From: Streptococcus sp.
GTDB lineage: Bacteria > Bacillota > Bacilli > Lactobacillales > Streptococcaceae
Length of the DNA: 27,933 bases
Assembly: GCF_030825805.1 (NCBI RefSeq)
Contig: NZ_JAPJPF010000014.1
Coordinates: 7,887-35,819 of the forward strand
Direction: 5' to 3'
Shown piece after piece: positions 16,165-26,166 of this stretch. Each line of letters begins with the position of its first letter. Positions within the stretch are counted from its first letter, which is position 1. Position numbers and translations under genes: made by a program. The notes beneath the pieces are model-generated. The model did no database searches. It saw only the letters and a list, made by a program, of their open reading frames with translations, and was not told the DNA's origin.

Positions 16165-16186
16165 CATAGTTTAATTGAATGGAAAA

Positions 16187-16342
16187 TTACCTCTCCTTAA
16201 AAAGATAGAGGCCCACAATCAGTATCGGGACAAGGAGAAGGGGATACACTTCTTTTGGCAGTAAGTCCGTTTCCAAACTCAACCAAAGGAAAAAAACAGC
16301 CAAGACAATCGCGATCAACCATTTTACAAGATAAGATTTCAT
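16187..16342 (-). CDS. 51-residue two-helix membrane protein
   Basis: A short frame from an ATG at 16340-16342 to a TAA at 16187-16189. It encodes a protein beginning MKSYLVKWLIAIVLAVFFLW, a short polar turn (ETDLLPKEV), a second hydrophobic stretch (YPLLLVPILIVGLYLF) and a basic end KER. The ribosome site GGAGGG is 4 bases before the ATG, and a consensus promoter lies 33 bases upstream, so it is very likely real although small. It is a single-gene unit between two terminators. Both ends are probably cytosolic, judging by the positive charges. Family and function are not recognised; it is too short for most automatic gene calls. Confidence 0.85.
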   Translation of the reverse strand: MKSYLVKWLIAIVLAVFFLWLSLETDLLPKEVYPLLLVPILIVGLYLFKER

Positions 16343-16374
16343 GACGCCCTCCTGCTCCTAATCTATTTACGCAT

Positions 16375-16403
16375 AGTATACTCCTGCTCAATTAACCTGT
16401 CAA
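16375..16403 (-). promoter_or_regulatory. Strong sigma-A promoter of the 51-aa gene
   Basis: Minus-strand TTGACA (16398-16403), exact 17-base spacer, TATACT (16375-16380): the closest match to consensus in the window. Confidence 0.92.
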
Positions 16404-16406
16404 GGT

Positions 16407-16438
16407 AAAAAAAGTAGTCGACCATTGGATCAACTACC
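16407..16438 (-). terminator. Terminator of the folate operon
   Basis: Minus-strand GTAGTTGA (16430-16437) pairs with TCGACTAC (16414-16421), followed by seven Ts. The 5' arm includes the TGA stop of the folB-folK gene. Confidence 0.82.
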
Positions 16439-17257
16439 TTTTGTTTCTTTCACAGCCTCCCACAGTTGTCGGATCTGTTTTCTTTGGACAGGATCCACAA
16501 AGTAAGGAGCAATTTCATTTAAGGATTCTAGGACAAATGCCCGTTCTGCCACATACGGATGAGGGAGAATCAAATCTGGACTATAGAGGATCAAATCCTC
16601 CATATAAAGGAGATCCAAATCGATGACCCGTGGTCCCCATTTGATCTCACGGACCCGACCCATTTCTAGCTCGATTCCTAGCAAGGTCTCAATCAAGTCT
16701 TGGGGCGTAAACCAAGTTTCGACCTCTACGACTTGGTTGAGAAAGCTATCTTGCTCGACCCCTCCCCAAGGTGCTGTCTCAATCTGAGAAGAGGTTTGGA
16801 GAATCGTAAGCCCCTTTTCTTCTAGTCTAGATACAGCCGTCGCCAACTGTTGTCCCTTATCCCCCATATTGGTTCCCAGACCAATAAAGGCTCGTCTTTT
16901 TTCTCGTTCAATCGTGACCGAGCAGGTATCCAAAGGTAGAGGAACTGGCGCCCAAGGTTTTTTCAGCTCAAGTCGAACCTTTTTGACAAAGTCATAGGTT
17001 GCAAAAATCTTCTCCACAAGCTGAAAAGCTACTGTCTCAATCAAATCAATTTTCTCAGCTTGAACCCAATTTGTCAGTTGCTCTGCTAAGATTCCATAAT
17101 GGATTGAAGCCGTCAAATCGCCCGTCCGAGCAGCCCGGGTCATCTCATAATCGACACAGACATCCAAGACAAAGCGTTGCCCCAATTCCTTTTCAGCGGA
17201 AAACACACCATGATAGGCATAAATTTCCAAATCTTTAATCCGTAATTGATCCACCAT
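16430..17257 (-). CDS. sulD: Bifunctional dihydroneopterin aldolase / HPPK (FolB-FolK, SulD)
   Basis: A fused protein of about 275 residues. Residues 1-118 are FolB ([66 protein letters not shown]). The remainder is FolK, 6-hydroxymethyl-dihydropterin pyrophosphokinase ([66 protein letters not shown]). It catalyses two consecutive steps of folate synthesis and feeds FolP. The same fusion is known as SulD in S. pneumoniae. The start is ambiguous: GTG, ATG, ATG and GTG follow in a row after GAGG; the second ATG is chosen. Confidence 0.95.
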   Translation of the reverse strand: MVDQLRIKDLEIYAYHGVFSAEKELGQRFVLDVCVDYEMTRAARTGDLTASIHYGILAEQLTNWVQAEKIDLIETVAFQLVEKIFATYDFVKKVRLELKKPWAPVPLPLDTCSVTIEREKRRAFIGLGTNMGDKGQQLATAVSRLEEKGLTILQTSSQIETAPWGGVEQDSFLNQVVEVETWFTPQDLIETLLGIELEMGRVREIKWGPRVIDLDLLYMEDLILYSPDLILPHPYVAERAFVLESLNEIAPYFVDPVQRKQIRQLWEAVKETKGS

Positions 17258-17280
17258 CATCACCTCAGTTTATCTAGGGA

Positions 17281-17835
17281 TTAGTGTCCCATCAGTTTAT
17301 AGGCTTCGTTTTTCAAGTCTTTATCTGTCTCGAACAAGCCACGCGCTGCTGTCGTTACAGTAGCTGTCCCTGGTTTGCGCACCCCACGCATGTTCATACA
17401 CATGTGCTCTGCTTCCACCCAAACAAGGGCTCCCTGCGCTCCCAGATACTCCATCAAGGCATCCGCGATTTCCACTGTCAAGCGCTCCTGGATTTGAGGC
17501 TTTTTGGCGTACACTTCCACCGTCCGAGCTAGCTTAGAAAGGCCCGCTACGCGCCCATTTGGGATATAGGCAATGTGGACCTTGCCATAGAAGGGCAAGA
17601 AATGGTGTTCACACATCGAGTGGAAGAAGATATCCTTTTCCACCACCATATTGTTGTCCACAATCTCAAAAGATTTTGATAGGTGGACTTCCGCAGTTTG
17701 GTTGAGACCTGCAAAAATCTCTTGGTACATCTTGGCAATGCGTTCTGGTGTTTCTTGCAAGCCCTCACGGCTTCCGTCTTCACCGACGGCGTCGATAATC
17801 ATCTTCACGGCTTCTTGAATTTTCTTTGTATCCAT
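17281..17835 (-). CDS. folE: GTP cyclohydrolase I (FolE)
   Basis: A 184-residue enzyme of normal length. Zinc ligands are in [10 protein letters not shown] (Cys75, His78) and in [15 protein letters not shown] (the second Cys). Other signatures are [40 protein letters not shown] and ATVTTAARG near the end. It makes 7,8-dihydroneopterin triphosphate from GTP, the first committed step of folate synthesis. It starts 1 base after the folC stop, so the genes are co-translated. Confidence 0.97.
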   Translation of the reverse strand: MDTKKIQEAVKMIIDAVGEDGSREGLQETPERIAKMYQEIFAGLNQTAEVHLSKSFEIVDNNMVVEKDIFFHSMCEHHFLPFYGKVHIAYIPNGRVAGLSKLARTVEVYAKKPQIQERLTVEIADALMEYLGAQGALVWVEAEHMCMNMRGVRKPGTATVTTAARGLFETDKDLKNEAYKLMGH

Positions 17836-17836
17836 G

Positions 17837-19141
17837 TCATCTCCTACTGATTTCTTCGATTAGAAAGGCTCTCACCTGAGCCAAAAAGTACAAGGATCCC
17901 GTCACTAAGAGGAGATCAGATTGTTGCGATTCTCTTTCTAGATATTGGGTTAAAAACACCTTCCATTCTTGATAAGGCAGGCCTTTTTGATGGGCTATTT
18001 CCTGCATGTCTCTCACGGAATAGGCGCGTGAATCCTCAAAGGTCGTCAAGGTTAATTGACTCTTTTTCAATCCGCTCCACAGTTCCAGCATCTCCTCAAT
18101 CGCCTTGGTCTGGATACAGGTAAACAAGACTTGTTTGTCCAACTGTCCATACCGTTCTTTCATGGTGGCTACAAGAGGGGCTACTGCATGCGGATTATGG
18201 GCGCCATCTAGAATGATGAGAGGCTGGTTAGAAATAACCTCTAGGCGTCCCGGCCACTGGACCCCTTCCCAAGCTTGGAGGATTTCTTCTCGACTTAAGA
18301 AAGAGAGCCCCTTTTCTTGACAGAAGGTATCGCAGAGAGCCAGGGCCAGCCCGGCATTGTCGACTTGATGAAGTCCCAAGAGCCCTGTTTTTAGTTGCAT
18401 TTCTTCCCGATACTGGCTCTGATAGCCAAAGACTTCCCCATCAGCCAAAGACGCTTGGTAGCTAACTAAAAAGTCCTGACCTAACAGCTCTACTGGTGCC
18501 GATAAGCGGTTCGCCCGCTGCACAATGACTTCTTGGGCTTCCAGTTCCATCCGGCCTAACAAGACCGGAATCTTTTCCTTGATGATTCCCGCCTTCTCTC
18601 GAGCAATGGAGGCCAAATCTGGCCCTAAGAGAGCCACATGGTCCAGACCAATCGTCGTGATGGCTGTCAAAATAGGCTGACAAACATTGGTACTATCGAG
18701 ACGCCCCCCCATGCCCACTTCCAAAATGACCACATCTGGCTTTTCTACTGCAAAATAATCAAAAGCCAGGACGGTCATCAACTCGAACTCGGTCAAGCCC
18801 AGCAAGGTCTGATCAGAACTATTGTTTGCAAGTAAGTCCTGATAGAGGGACAGATAAGTCTCTAAATCCTGATCTGAAATGGGAAGCCCATTAATACTGA
18901 TTTGCTCATGAAAGGAAACTAGATAGGGGGAGGAGAAAACACCAACCCGCAATCCTTTTGCCTCTAGTAAAGACCGTAAATGGGCTAGAGTCGATCCTTT
19001 TCCATTGGTCCCAGCTAGATGGATTACAGGACAGGCTAAGTGTGGGTTTCCCCTCAAGGCCAGCAGGGCTCCCATTCGCTCCAAGCCAAAATGGGGCTCG
19101 TAAGAACGATAAGTGGCTAACCAACTGAGATCTACTGTCAT
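17837..19141 (-). CDS. folC: Folylpolyglutamate / dihydrofolate synthase (FolC, SulB)
   Basis: A 434-residue Mur-ligase-fold enzyme. The ATP loop is [15 protein letters not shown] near residue 42; [33 protein letters not shown] and [20 protein letters not shown] follow, and the C-terminal domain begins near [20 protein letters not shown]. It adds glutamate to dihydropteroate and extends the glutamate tail of folates. Second gene of the folate operon, 16 bases after folP. Confidence 0.96.
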   Translation of the reverse strand: MTVDLSWLATYRSYEPHFGLERMGALLALRGNPHLACPVIHLAGTNGKGSTLAHLRSLLEAKGLRVGVFSSPYLVSFHEQISINGLPISDQDLETYLSLYQDLLANNSSDQTLLGLTEFELMTVLAFDYFAVEKPDVVILEVGMGGRLDSTNVCQPILTAITTIGLDHVALLGPDLASIAREKAGIIKEKIPVLLGRMELEAQEVIVQRANRLSAPVELLGQDFLVSYQASLADGEVFGYQSQYREEMQLKTGLLGLHQVDNAGLALALCDTFCQEKGLSFLSREEILQAWEGVQWPGRLEVISNQPLIILDGAHNPHAVAPLVATMKERYGQLDKQVLFTCIQTKAIEEMLELWSGLKKSQLTLTTFEDSRAYSVRDMQEIAHQKGLPYQEWKVFLTQYLERESQQSDLLLVTGSLYFLAQVRAFLIEEISRR

Positions 19142-19157
19142 ATCTCTTCTCTTTTCT

Positions 19158-20265
<1,108 letters not shown>

Positions 20266-20272
20266 CCATATT

Positions 20273-20959
20273 TTAAGCGGGAAGAAAAGAAACCAGAATA
20301 GTTATCAGAAAGGCAAATGCATTCATGGTAAAGTGCAATAAAATCGAATATTCTACTCGTTTGTAGCGGTAGGCAACCCAAGTCAAGATGAGAGACATAC
20401 CTCCATAGATGACCCAGGAACCAAGATTACTTGGTGTGTGTAAATAGGCAAATACAAGAGCCCCAACCAAATAACCAATTTTTTCGTGCCCCTTAAAGAT
20501 CAAGCGGGGAATCACAGCTCGACAAATAATTTCTTCTCCTAAAGGCGCCACTACGACAATGAGCAAACCCATTGCCAGCTGAGGAGCCAAGGAAGAAAGC
20601 CCCTGAATTGTTTCCTGATTGGCTGTAGTGGTCTCTCCTATATTCCGAAGCACTGTAGCCCCCACAATATTATTTGCAAGTAGAAGCAAAAAATAAAGGA
20701 AATTTCGCCCAATATCTCTGCCTTTGATTCGTGAAAAATCTAGTGAATCAAGTGGACTCCATTTCATAAACCACCAAAGCAAATAAACGAGGAGCATGGT
20801 AACCCCAAGGACTAGACTATTGATCGTCCAATTTGACCAAGCATTTTTAATCCCCAAGATCAAAGCGATCATGGGTAGTTGGGTTGCTAACAATAACGGT
20901 ATTCCAATTAGTAACCACAGACCATTTGAAACCCATTTTTTCTCCATCCAATTTTCCAT
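20273..20959 (-). CDS. CPBP-family intramembrane glutamic protease
   Basis: A 228-residue protein with about six membrane segments and the three CPBP/Abi motifs: APLGEEIICRAVIPRL (the EExxxR box near residue 140), FAYLHTPSN (FxxxH) and LLHFTMNAFAFL (HxxxN). Such proteins cleave prenylated proteins or peptides in the membrane, and in streptococci some give bacteriocin self-immunity. No bacteriocin gene is nearby, so the substrate is unknown. The start is supported by GAGGT 7 bases before the ATG and by a good promoter just upstream. Confidence 0.9.
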   Translation of the reverse strand: MENWMEKKWVSNGLWLLIGIPLLLATQLPMIALILGIKNAWSNWTINSLVLGVTMLLVYLLWWFMKWSPLDSLDFSRIKGRDIGRNFLYFLLLLANNIVGATVLRNIGETTTANQETIQGLSSLAPQLAMGLLIVVVAPLGEEIICRAVIPRLIFKGHEKIGYLVGALVFAYLHTPSNLGSWVIYGGMSLILTWVAYRYKRVEYSILLHFTMNAFAFLITILVSFLPA

Positions 20960-20990
20960 TATTTTACCTCGATTGTCAAACTATTTTTCT

Positions 20991-21019
20991 AGTATAGCAT
21001 AGATGAGCTACTGGGGCAA
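20991..21019 (-). promoter_or_regulatory. Promoter of the CPBP protease gene
   Basis: Minus-strand TTGCCC (21014-21019), exact 17-base spacer, TGC-extended -10 TATACT (20991-20996), about 30 bases upstream of the ATG. Confidence 0.75.
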
Positions 21020-21042
21020 GCCCAAGTAGTAGTCGCACAATA

Positions 21043-21072
21043 GAAAAAAGAGACGCTTCAAATCAGCCTCTT
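21043..21072 (-). terminator. ackA terminator
   Basis: Minus-strand AAGAGGC (21066-21072) pairs with GTCTCTT (21048-21054), followed by a run of Ts. It starts about 26 bases past the ackA stop. Confidence 0.75.
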
Positions 21073-21098
21073 CTCTCTTGTTTTTTTAGAATAAAGTC

Positions 21099-22295
21099 TT
21101 ACCCCTTATTTTTAAAGCGTTCAACATCACGGGCAATGACTAATTCTTCGTCCGTTGGGATGACCAAAACTCTCACTTTAGCATCCGCTGTTGAAATATC
21201 TCCTTCTGTACCAAAGACATTCTTTTCTGGATCAAGCTCACAACCAAACCAAGTCATCCCGTTAATGACTTGTTCACGGATTGTTTTAGAATTTTCCCCG
21301 ATACCAGCTGTGAAGATGATAGCATCTGCTCCATTCAAGACAGCAAAGTATTGACCGATGTATTTCTTAATACGATCGACAAAAATGTCGTTGGCCAAAA
21401 GTGCCTTGTCATTTCCATTGCGCATGGCTTCGTGAATATCACGCATATCGCTAGAAAGTTCAGACACCCCTAGTAGACCAGATTCACGATTCAAGATACG
21501 ACTGATATCTTCTGGACTGTTGAAGTCCTCTGTGTGCTCCATCAAGTAAGGAATAATAGCAGGGTCAATATCCCCTGTACGTGTTCCCATCATGATTCCA
21601 CCAAGTGGTGTGAAGCCCATAGACGTATCGACAGAAATTCCTTTGTCTACCGCTGTAATAGAAGCCCCATTCCCAATGTGGCAGGTGATTAATTTCAACT
21701 CTTCGATTGGTTTTCCAAGTAGCTTAGCAGCTTCGTGGGCTACATACTCATGGCTAGTCCCGTGAGCCCCATATTTACGAACCTGGTTTTCTGTATAGTA
21801 CTTAGTTGGAAGAGGATAACGATAGGCTTTTTCAGGCATTGTTGTATGGAAAGAGGTATCAAATACAACAACACTGGTAATATCTGGTAACAATTCTTTA
21901 AAGGCACGGATCCCAGCAGCGTTGGCAGGATTGTGCAATGGAGCCAACAAAGAAAGTTCCTCAACCTTTTGAATGACTTCTTCATCTACAAGAGCAGACT
22001 CTTTGAAGTACTCACCACCTGCTACGACACGGTGTCCTACTCCAGTGATTTCATCGTAGGAAGCAATAATATTAAAACGAATCAAATCATCGAGAAGGAT
22101 TTTAACCGCTTGTGTGTGGTTCTCAATATCTAAAACCTGTTTTTCTGCTCGACCATCGAATTTTACTGTCGAAATGGAATCTTTAAGTCCAATTCTCTCG
22201 ATGAGCCCTTTTGCCAAAACTGTTTCTTCTGGCATTTGGTATAATTGCCATTTCAAACTTGAACTACCTGCATTAATTGCAATTGTTTTCGTCAT
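21099..22295 (-). CDS. ackA: Acetate kinase (AckA)
   Basis: A 398-residue enzyme with all AckA signatures: [14 protein letters not shown] at the start, [12 protein letters not shown] near residue 85, [10 protein letters not shown] (catalytic Asp and neighbouring residues) near 145, [14 protein letters not shown] near 205, [20 protein letters not shown] near 228 and [17 protein letters not shown] near 328. It converts acetyl phosphate and ADP to acetate and ATP, the energy-yielding end step of mixed-acid fermentation and of pyruvate oxidase metabolism. Single gene; its promoter carries a CcpA site just downstream of the -10. Confidence 0.98.
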   Translation of the reverse strand: MTKTIAINAGSSSLKWQLYQMPEETVLAKGLIERIGLKDSISTVKFDGRAEKQVLDIENHTQAVKILLDDLIRFNIIASYDEITGVGHRVVAGGEYFKESALVDEEVIQKVEELSLLAPLHNPANAAGIRAFKELLPDITSVVVFDTSFHTTMPEKAYRYPLPTKYYTENQVRKYGAHGTSHEYVAHEAAKLLGKPIEELKLITCHIGNGASITAVDKGISVDTSMGFTPLGGIMMGTRTGDIDPAIIPYLMEHTEDFNSPEDISRILNRESGLLGVSELSSDMRDIHEAMRNGNDKALLANDIFVDRIKKYIGQYFAVLNGADAIIFTAGIGENSKTIREQVINGMTWFGCELDPEKNVFGTEGDISTADAKVRVLVIPTDEELVIARDVERFKNKG

Positions 22296-22306
22296 TTTTT
22301 TACCTC

Positions 22307-22354
22307 TTTAAGCGTTTTCACTCCTATTATAGCAAAATTTTGTTTAAATTTCAC
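22307..22354 (-). promoter_or_regulatory. ackA promoter with overlapping cre site
   Basis: Minus-strand GTGAAA (22349-22354), 17-base spacer, TGC-extended -10 TATAAT (22326-22331). TGAAAACGCTTAAA (22307-22320), a cre-like CcpA site, covers the transcription start, a position that normally represses. Confidence 0.75.
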
Positions 22355-23297
22355 TTTCTTTATTCCAGTTTTGAAAACTTTCACGGAATTTCATGAGGTC
22401 TTCCTGGTCTTGCAAATCAGTCAAAGGATAGACAAACGGTTGGACCACCGCTTCTTCTTGCTTGCGTAAAACAAAGATGGTTTTTGCTAGATTGGCTGAT
22501 CGAAAGAGGTTCTCTGGCAAGGTCACCATGGCCAAGACCTGAGCATGATCATGCATCCATTTTTTCAGCAGAGGACTCTGCTCGCTTGTCAAAAGATCAT
22601 TCGGAGCTAGAAAAATAGCAACGCCACCTGGTTTTAAATATTTTAGCGATTGTTCAATCAATAAATGATGGGCGTAAGTGTGACCCTGAGGGGAAGCGAC
22701 CTGGTAACGACTCGCAATGGCATCATCTGGATAATAACCGACAGGTAAATCGCTGATAATCACATCACTCTCTTTCAAAACTTGTGGACGAACGGCATCA
22801 CCTTGGGCAAAATTCACATCCGACTTCATCACTTCTGCCATACTAGCCGCAAGGTCAATCAAAAGATCATCCATTTCCAAGCCCAAATAATCTAAGGAAC
22901 GCTGACAGTTGTTCATCAAGGTTTGGGCCAAGTTCCCTGTTCCGCTCCCCATTTCTAGCACATCTACTTGATCGGAACTAGCCAACTGATCCACTAGAAA
23001 GACCAGAAGAAATCCAATCCCATCTGGCGTAAATTGGTGATTGGCTTGTAGGGGCTCTGTTTGGGCTGCCTTCATCAAAAGATACTGGAAGGAGCGACGC
23101 CACTCTTCCTTGTTTAAGTTCAAGTCCTTCAGCCGCTGGTTGTTTTCCTTCACTAGAGTCAACTCTGTTTGCCCATCCAGATAGATGGCATTCTGCTCCA
23201 CTAGAGCATCATAAAAGTTGGTCTGCAAATCATTTTGGATAGTTTGGGTATTCTCTAATAGGTAGCCGTAGGCTTTCTCAATTTTTTCGAAATTCAT
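22344..23297 (-). CDS. comYH: Class I SAM-dependent methyltransferase of the competence operon (ComYH-like)
   Basis: A 317-residue protein starting MNFEKIEKAYGYLLENTQTI. VLEMGSGTGNLAQTL near residue 116 is the SAM-binding motif I; VIISDLPVGYYPDDAI near 181 carries a DLPVGYY motif like the NPPY box of N6-adenine or glutamine methyltransferases. Length and sequence agree with the pneumococcal protein between the cgl operon and ackA. It resembles N6-adenine DNA methyltransferases, but its substrate is unproven. The ATG at 23297 follows GGAGG; an upstream in-frame ATG overlaps that site and is rejected. It follows comGG by 31 bases and is likely in the com transcript. Confidence 0.88.
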   Translation of the reverse strand: MNFEKIEKAYGYLLENTQTIQNDLQTNFYDALVEQNAIYLDGQTELTLVKENNQRLKDLNLNKEEWRRSFQYLLMKAAQTEPLQANHQFTPDGIGFLLVFLVDQLASSDQVDVLEMGSGTGNLAQTLMNNCQRSLDYLGLEMDDLLIDLAASMAEVMKSDVNFAQGDAVRPQVLKESDVIISDLPVGYYPDDAIASRYQVASPQGHTYAHHLLIEQSLKYLKPGGVAIFLAPNDLLTSEQSPLLKKWMHDHAQVLAMVTLPENLFRSANLAKTIFVLRKQEEAVVQPFVYPLTDLQDQEDLMKFRESFQNWNKESEI

Positions 23298-23328
23298 GCT
23301 TTCCTCCATCTCTTAATCATATCAAATT

Positions 23329-23775
23329 TTAAGAGTTTTCGCTATGCTTTTCGACGACCTGAGACTTCTCTTCCTCTGTTATGGTCGAGTGGCCTGTAGC
23401 CGAATCTGGAGCCTGCTTCTCCTTTTCCTTTTTGTCGGTTTTTTTCTTTTCCCGAGGAGGTAGAGAAAAGGTGAAATGGTAGCTTTCCCCATCTTGTAAG
23501 TGACTCGTTACGTTGGCAAAGCCTGATTTTTCTTCCAAATCGACTCGGCCAGTTGAGAAGGTTATGGTTTTTTCTTCCCGATCCCAAGTATCAATCGCCA
23601 ATTGAGCTTGTGCATAAGCCTGGATCCGGTGCTGACTAGCAAGGAGAATCCGTCTCTCTGCCACTTGTCTGTTCAGGTAAAACTGAAGCAAGAGACTAAA
23701 AACCGCCGATATAAAAAGGGCATAAAGAAGGATCCCGGCCTCAATCTGCTTCTTTTTTATCCTTTTCCACCACAC
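23329..23775 (-). CDS. comGG: Competence pseudopilus minor protein ComGG
   Basis: A 148-residue protein with a basic start (MWWKRIKKKQIEAG), one membrane helix (ILLYALFISAVFSLLLQFYL, residues 15-34), then a soluble domain and a highly charged Lys/Glu-rich tail (KEKEKQAPD, TEEEKSQVVEKHSENS). It lacks the classical prepilin cleavage site, as streptococcal ComGG does. The start is a GTG lying 35 bases inside comGF, so translation is coupled. Role: minor component of the transformation pilus. Confidence 0.88.
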   Translation of the reverse strand: MWWKRIKKKQIEAGILLYALFISAVFSLLLQFYLNRQVAERRILLASQHRIQAYAQAQLAIDTWDREEKTITFSTGRVDLEEKSGFANVTSHLQDGESYHFTFSLPPREKKKTDKKEKEKQAPDSATGHSTITEEEKSQVVEKHSENS

Positions 23776-24196
23776 GGTAGACCACCTCCCTTTCTAACCC
23801 TTCTTCAAAGCGCAGTTGAATAGACACCAGATCTCCTCTTTTTTCAATCCAGGCGGATTCAACTCCATCTATCATCGGTTGATAGCCACGGCCAGTCGCA
23901 TCTGTCTTTCGGATATCTCCCCCCTTAGCCAGTCCAATGGCTATGGGTTTTTGATCCTGAACAAGATAGAGTTTGTTGTCTCTGACCTCTTCAAATTGGC
24001 TACGAGACAATTCAATATCCAGCTGGTCCTGAAAGAGTAACCATTCCTCTTGCTTGATGTGACTTTGGTACTGGAGTTCTTGACGCAAGAGGCTTGTCAA
24101 TCCTTGAAACACCAATAAACCACCGCTGATGACGAGCAGGGCAACCAAGGCCTCCAATAAAGTAAAGGCTGGCAGTTTAGTTCTTTTCAACAGCAA
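23741..24196 (-). CDS. comGF: Competence minor pseudopilin ComGF
   Basis: A 151-residue protein with a prepilin leader: MLLKRTKLPA, then FTLLEALVALLVISGGLLVF, the conserved Phe and Glu5 after the predicted cleavage behind Ala10. The pilin helix is followed by a globular domain. It overlaps comGE by 20 bases and comGG by 35, typical of the tightly packed comG operon. Role: minor pilin, likely at the pilus tip or in priming assembly. Confidence 0.9.
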   Translation of the reverse strand: MLLKRTKLPAFTLLEALVALLVISGGLLVFQGLTSLLRQELQYQSHIKQEEWLLFQDQLDIELSRSQFEEVRDNKLYLVQDQKPIAIGLAKGGDIRKTDATGRGYQPMIDGVESAWIEKRGDLVSIQLRFEEGLEREVVYRVVEKDKKEAD

Positions 24197-24470
24197 TCAC
24201 AACCTTTCCTTCATGATAGACCTTTAAGGACTTGGCAGACCTCTCCACCTGGACACTGACCTGATTGATGTTCAATTGATCTTGCCTTGTCTGGATCGCC
24301 ATTTTTGCGACGCGCAAAACTTCTCCTTGTCTCAACTCTTCTAAACGCTGCTGTCGCGAGTCCCCTAGCTCTCCCAGCACAAGGGTCGTGAGGACACCAA
24401 ACATCGCTAGGGCGATTAGGCCTTCTAACAAGAGACTAGCGGGGAGCCGTCGATTTTTTAATTTTTCCAT
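24177..24470 (-). CDS. comGE: Competence minor pseudopilin ComGE
   Basis: A 97-residue protein beginning MEKLKNRRLPA, then SLLLEGLIALAMFGVLTTLV. The glutamate at mature position 5 is kept, but the residue after the predicted cleavage is Ser instead of Phe. The chosen ATG (24468-24470) lines up with the pneumococcal protein, as I recall it; a TTG two codons upstream is the alternative. Overlaps comGD by 35 bases. Minor pilin of the DNA uptake pilus. Confidence 0.87.
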   Translation of the reverse strand: MEKLKNRRLPASLLLEGLIALAMFGVLTTLVLGELGDSRQQRLEELRQGEVLRVAKMAIQTRQDQLNINQVSVQVERSAKSLKVYHEGKVVIAVEKN

Positions 24471-24861
24471 TCCCAATTGCCAACTGATAGGTCACCACCT
24501 CTTTCTCTGTCTGAAATTGAATCTTGGTCAAGCTTGAATTGCCTCCTGCTGGATCAAAGGTCAGTTGCTTCTCTCTGACCACTTCCACCCCTTTTGGAAG
24601 CGGTAATTCTTGATAGGGACTATGAACCCCGCCGTGGTCGATGGAAAGGAGAGCTCTCTCCTCTTTTGCAATACTCATCTTTTGTGTCTCCTGATAGACC
24701 CGTTCAAATTCCGAGAAAAACAATGTTTCTTCCACCTGCCCAAAGGCTTGATGGACTGACCCAGCTAGCAGCCAACATAGAAGACTGACGATACCTAGAG
24801 TTAGTAAGCTCTCTAGAAGGGTGAAAGCTTTAATCTGCAACCGCACGGTGATCACCTGCAT
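24436..24861 (-). CDS. comGD: Competence minor pseudopilin ComGD
   Basis: A 141-residue protein with a prepilin motif (LQIKA, then FTLLESLLTLGIVSLLCWLL) and a soluble domain that includes LTFDPAGGNSSLTKIQFQT, also typical of streptococcal ComGD. It overlaps the end of comGC by 32 bases. The exact start is uncertain: a GTG or TTG nearer the IKAFTLLE motif would give the shorter leader seen in relatives. Minor pilin. Confidence 0.9.
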   Translation of the reverse strand: MQVITVRLQIKAFTLLESLLTLGIVSLLCWLLAGSVHQAFGQVEETLFFSEFERVYQETQKMSIAKEERALLSIDHGGVHSPYQELPLPKGVEVVREKQLTFDPAGGNSSLTKIQFQTEKEVVTYQLAIGNGKIKKSTAPR

Positions 24862-25147
24862 TCTTCACATAGTGAGCACGGTAGGCTTCTGCTTGTTTTT
24901 GAGTGATTTGTCCTTCTGCGACAAGCTTAGAAAGACTAGCTTTTTCATTCTGATGATTAAGTTCATAGAGCTCAGCCTGGCTCTCCACGACTTTGACGAC
25001 TGCTCGATTTCCTGTATCTGTTACCGAATCTTTCTGCTTGGTCAAGTTCGGAACAAAGAGCAAGAGAAGAACGCTGATAATAAGCAAAACAACTAACATT
25101 TCAATCAGAGTAAAAGCTTTTACCTTGAGTGTACGCAATGATTTCAT
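24830..25147 (-). CDS. comGC: Competence major pseudopilin ComGC
   Basis: A 105-residue protein with the textbook type IV prepilin leader: MKSLRTLKVKA, then FTLIEMLVVLLIISVLLLLF. Cleavage by the prepilin peptidase ComC (not encoded here) would fall after Ala11, followed by N-methyl-Phe and Glu5. It polymerises into the transformation pilus that captures DNA. Its ATG overlaps the comGB stop (ATGA). The second half (NRAVVKVVESQAELYELN) matches known streptococcal ComGC. Confidence 0.96.
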   Translation of the reverse strand: MKSLRTLKVKAFTLIEMLVVLLIISVLLLLFVPNLTKQKDSVTDTGNRAVVKVVESQAELYELNHQNEKASLSKLVAEGQITQKQAEAYRAHYVKNAGDHRAVAD

Positions 25148-26166
25148 AAAGGAACCTCCAAATTTTCATAAATAGGCAGCAACATGGCTGCATAGAGCAA
25201 AACAATCATAAGAGCAACAAAGACAAAGACCAGTGGTTGGACGACATTCATGGCCTTGTTCAAACGATGGAAAAAGCCTGCCCAGGTCTTGTCTGCATAG
25301 ATTTCCAACTCACTACCGAGCTTGGACTTGGCCTCCCCATATTCAATCATGAGGGCCAGCTCTCGTTTAAAGAAAGGATAAGTCTGAATATGGTCAGAAA
25401 AAGACCTGCCACGAGCCAATGCCCGTTCTAAATCCTGTCCAATCTCTCGAAAGAGACGAGAACGTTGCCCCTGCATCACAGGAAAAATTTGATTCAGCTC
25501 CAACCCTTGGGCAATCATACTTCCCCATTCTCGAGCATAAAAAGCTGTCAGATAATCCTGTAGGAAGGGGCGAAGAAAAGGAAGTCTAGCCAAAGATGAA
25601 ACCAGGGCCAGCCGCTTGGCACGACGGCCTAGGAAAAGGAGCATCAAAACTCCAATCGTCAACACCACACTCCCTAACAAAACATACTGGGGAAAAACAC
25701 TAATCAGTCGTGTCGCCCCATTTTGACTCTCCAACTGAGGCAAGAGATAATTTTTCAGCCCCAGCATAATCAAGATCAAAAATCCCAACAAGAGCACGGG
25801 ATAGGTCGCCACCTCAACTAGTTTCTTTCGAACCTGGGTCAGATTTTCCAAGTAGCTACGGATTTTTTCCAAACTTAAGGTGATATTTCCATGCTGCTCC
25901 GCCAATGCCAATTGAGTCGTTACCTGATCGGAGAAACTTAGATCAGAAAGGATGGCTGACAGGGGCTTTCCGTTGGCCAGTCCGACCTGCATCCTCTCGA
26001 CAAAATTGGCTTCTACCAATTGACTGCGCCGAAGAAAGTCGATGACCTCTGATAGATGAAAGCCACTACTGTAGAGATTGTGAAAGAGCTCAATGACATG
26101 TTCTTGCTTAGCAATCGATAATTTTTTCGGCTTGCGCCTGATCCAGCTCAATATGTCCCGCTTCAT
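25144..26166 (-). CDS. comGB: Competence pilus platform protein ComGB
   Basis: About 340 residues of the GspF/PilC platform family: two repeats of a soluble helical bundle (IELFHNLYSSGFHLSEVIDF near residue 25 and FYAREWGSMIAQGLELNQIF near 208) and three membrane segments (TYPVLLLGFLILIMLGL, VLLGSVVLTIGVLMLLFLG, PLVFVFVALMIVLLYAAML). It sits in the membrane above ComGA and organises pilus assembly. The frame is open to a GTG at 26241, but the ATG at 26166 gives the length seen in pneumococcus and a smaller overlap (59 bases) with comGA. Confidence 0.93.
   Translation of the reverse strand: MKRDILSWIRRKPKKLSIAKQEHVIELFHNLYSSGFHLSEVIDFLRRSQLVEANFVERMQVGLANGKPLSAILSDLSFSDQVTTQLALAEQHGNITLSLEKIRSYLENLTQVRKKLVEVATYPVLLLGFLILIMLGLKNYLLPQLESQNGATRLISVFPQYVLLGSVVLTIGVLMLLFLGRRAKRLALVSSLARLPFLRPFLQDYLTAFYAREWGSMIAQGLELNQIFPVMQGQRSRLFREIGQDLERALARGRSFSDHIQTYPFFKRELALMIEYGEAKSKLGSELEIYADKTWAGFFHRLNKAMNVVQPLVFVFVALMIVLLYAAMLLPIYENLEVPL

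Noticed and set aside
16197..16391. A 64-codon minus-strand frame overlapping the 51-aa gene
   Set aside because: It is in another frame, runs across the promoter -10, has no ribosome site and an unlikely composition; the 51-aa frame has promoter, ribosome site and clear helices.
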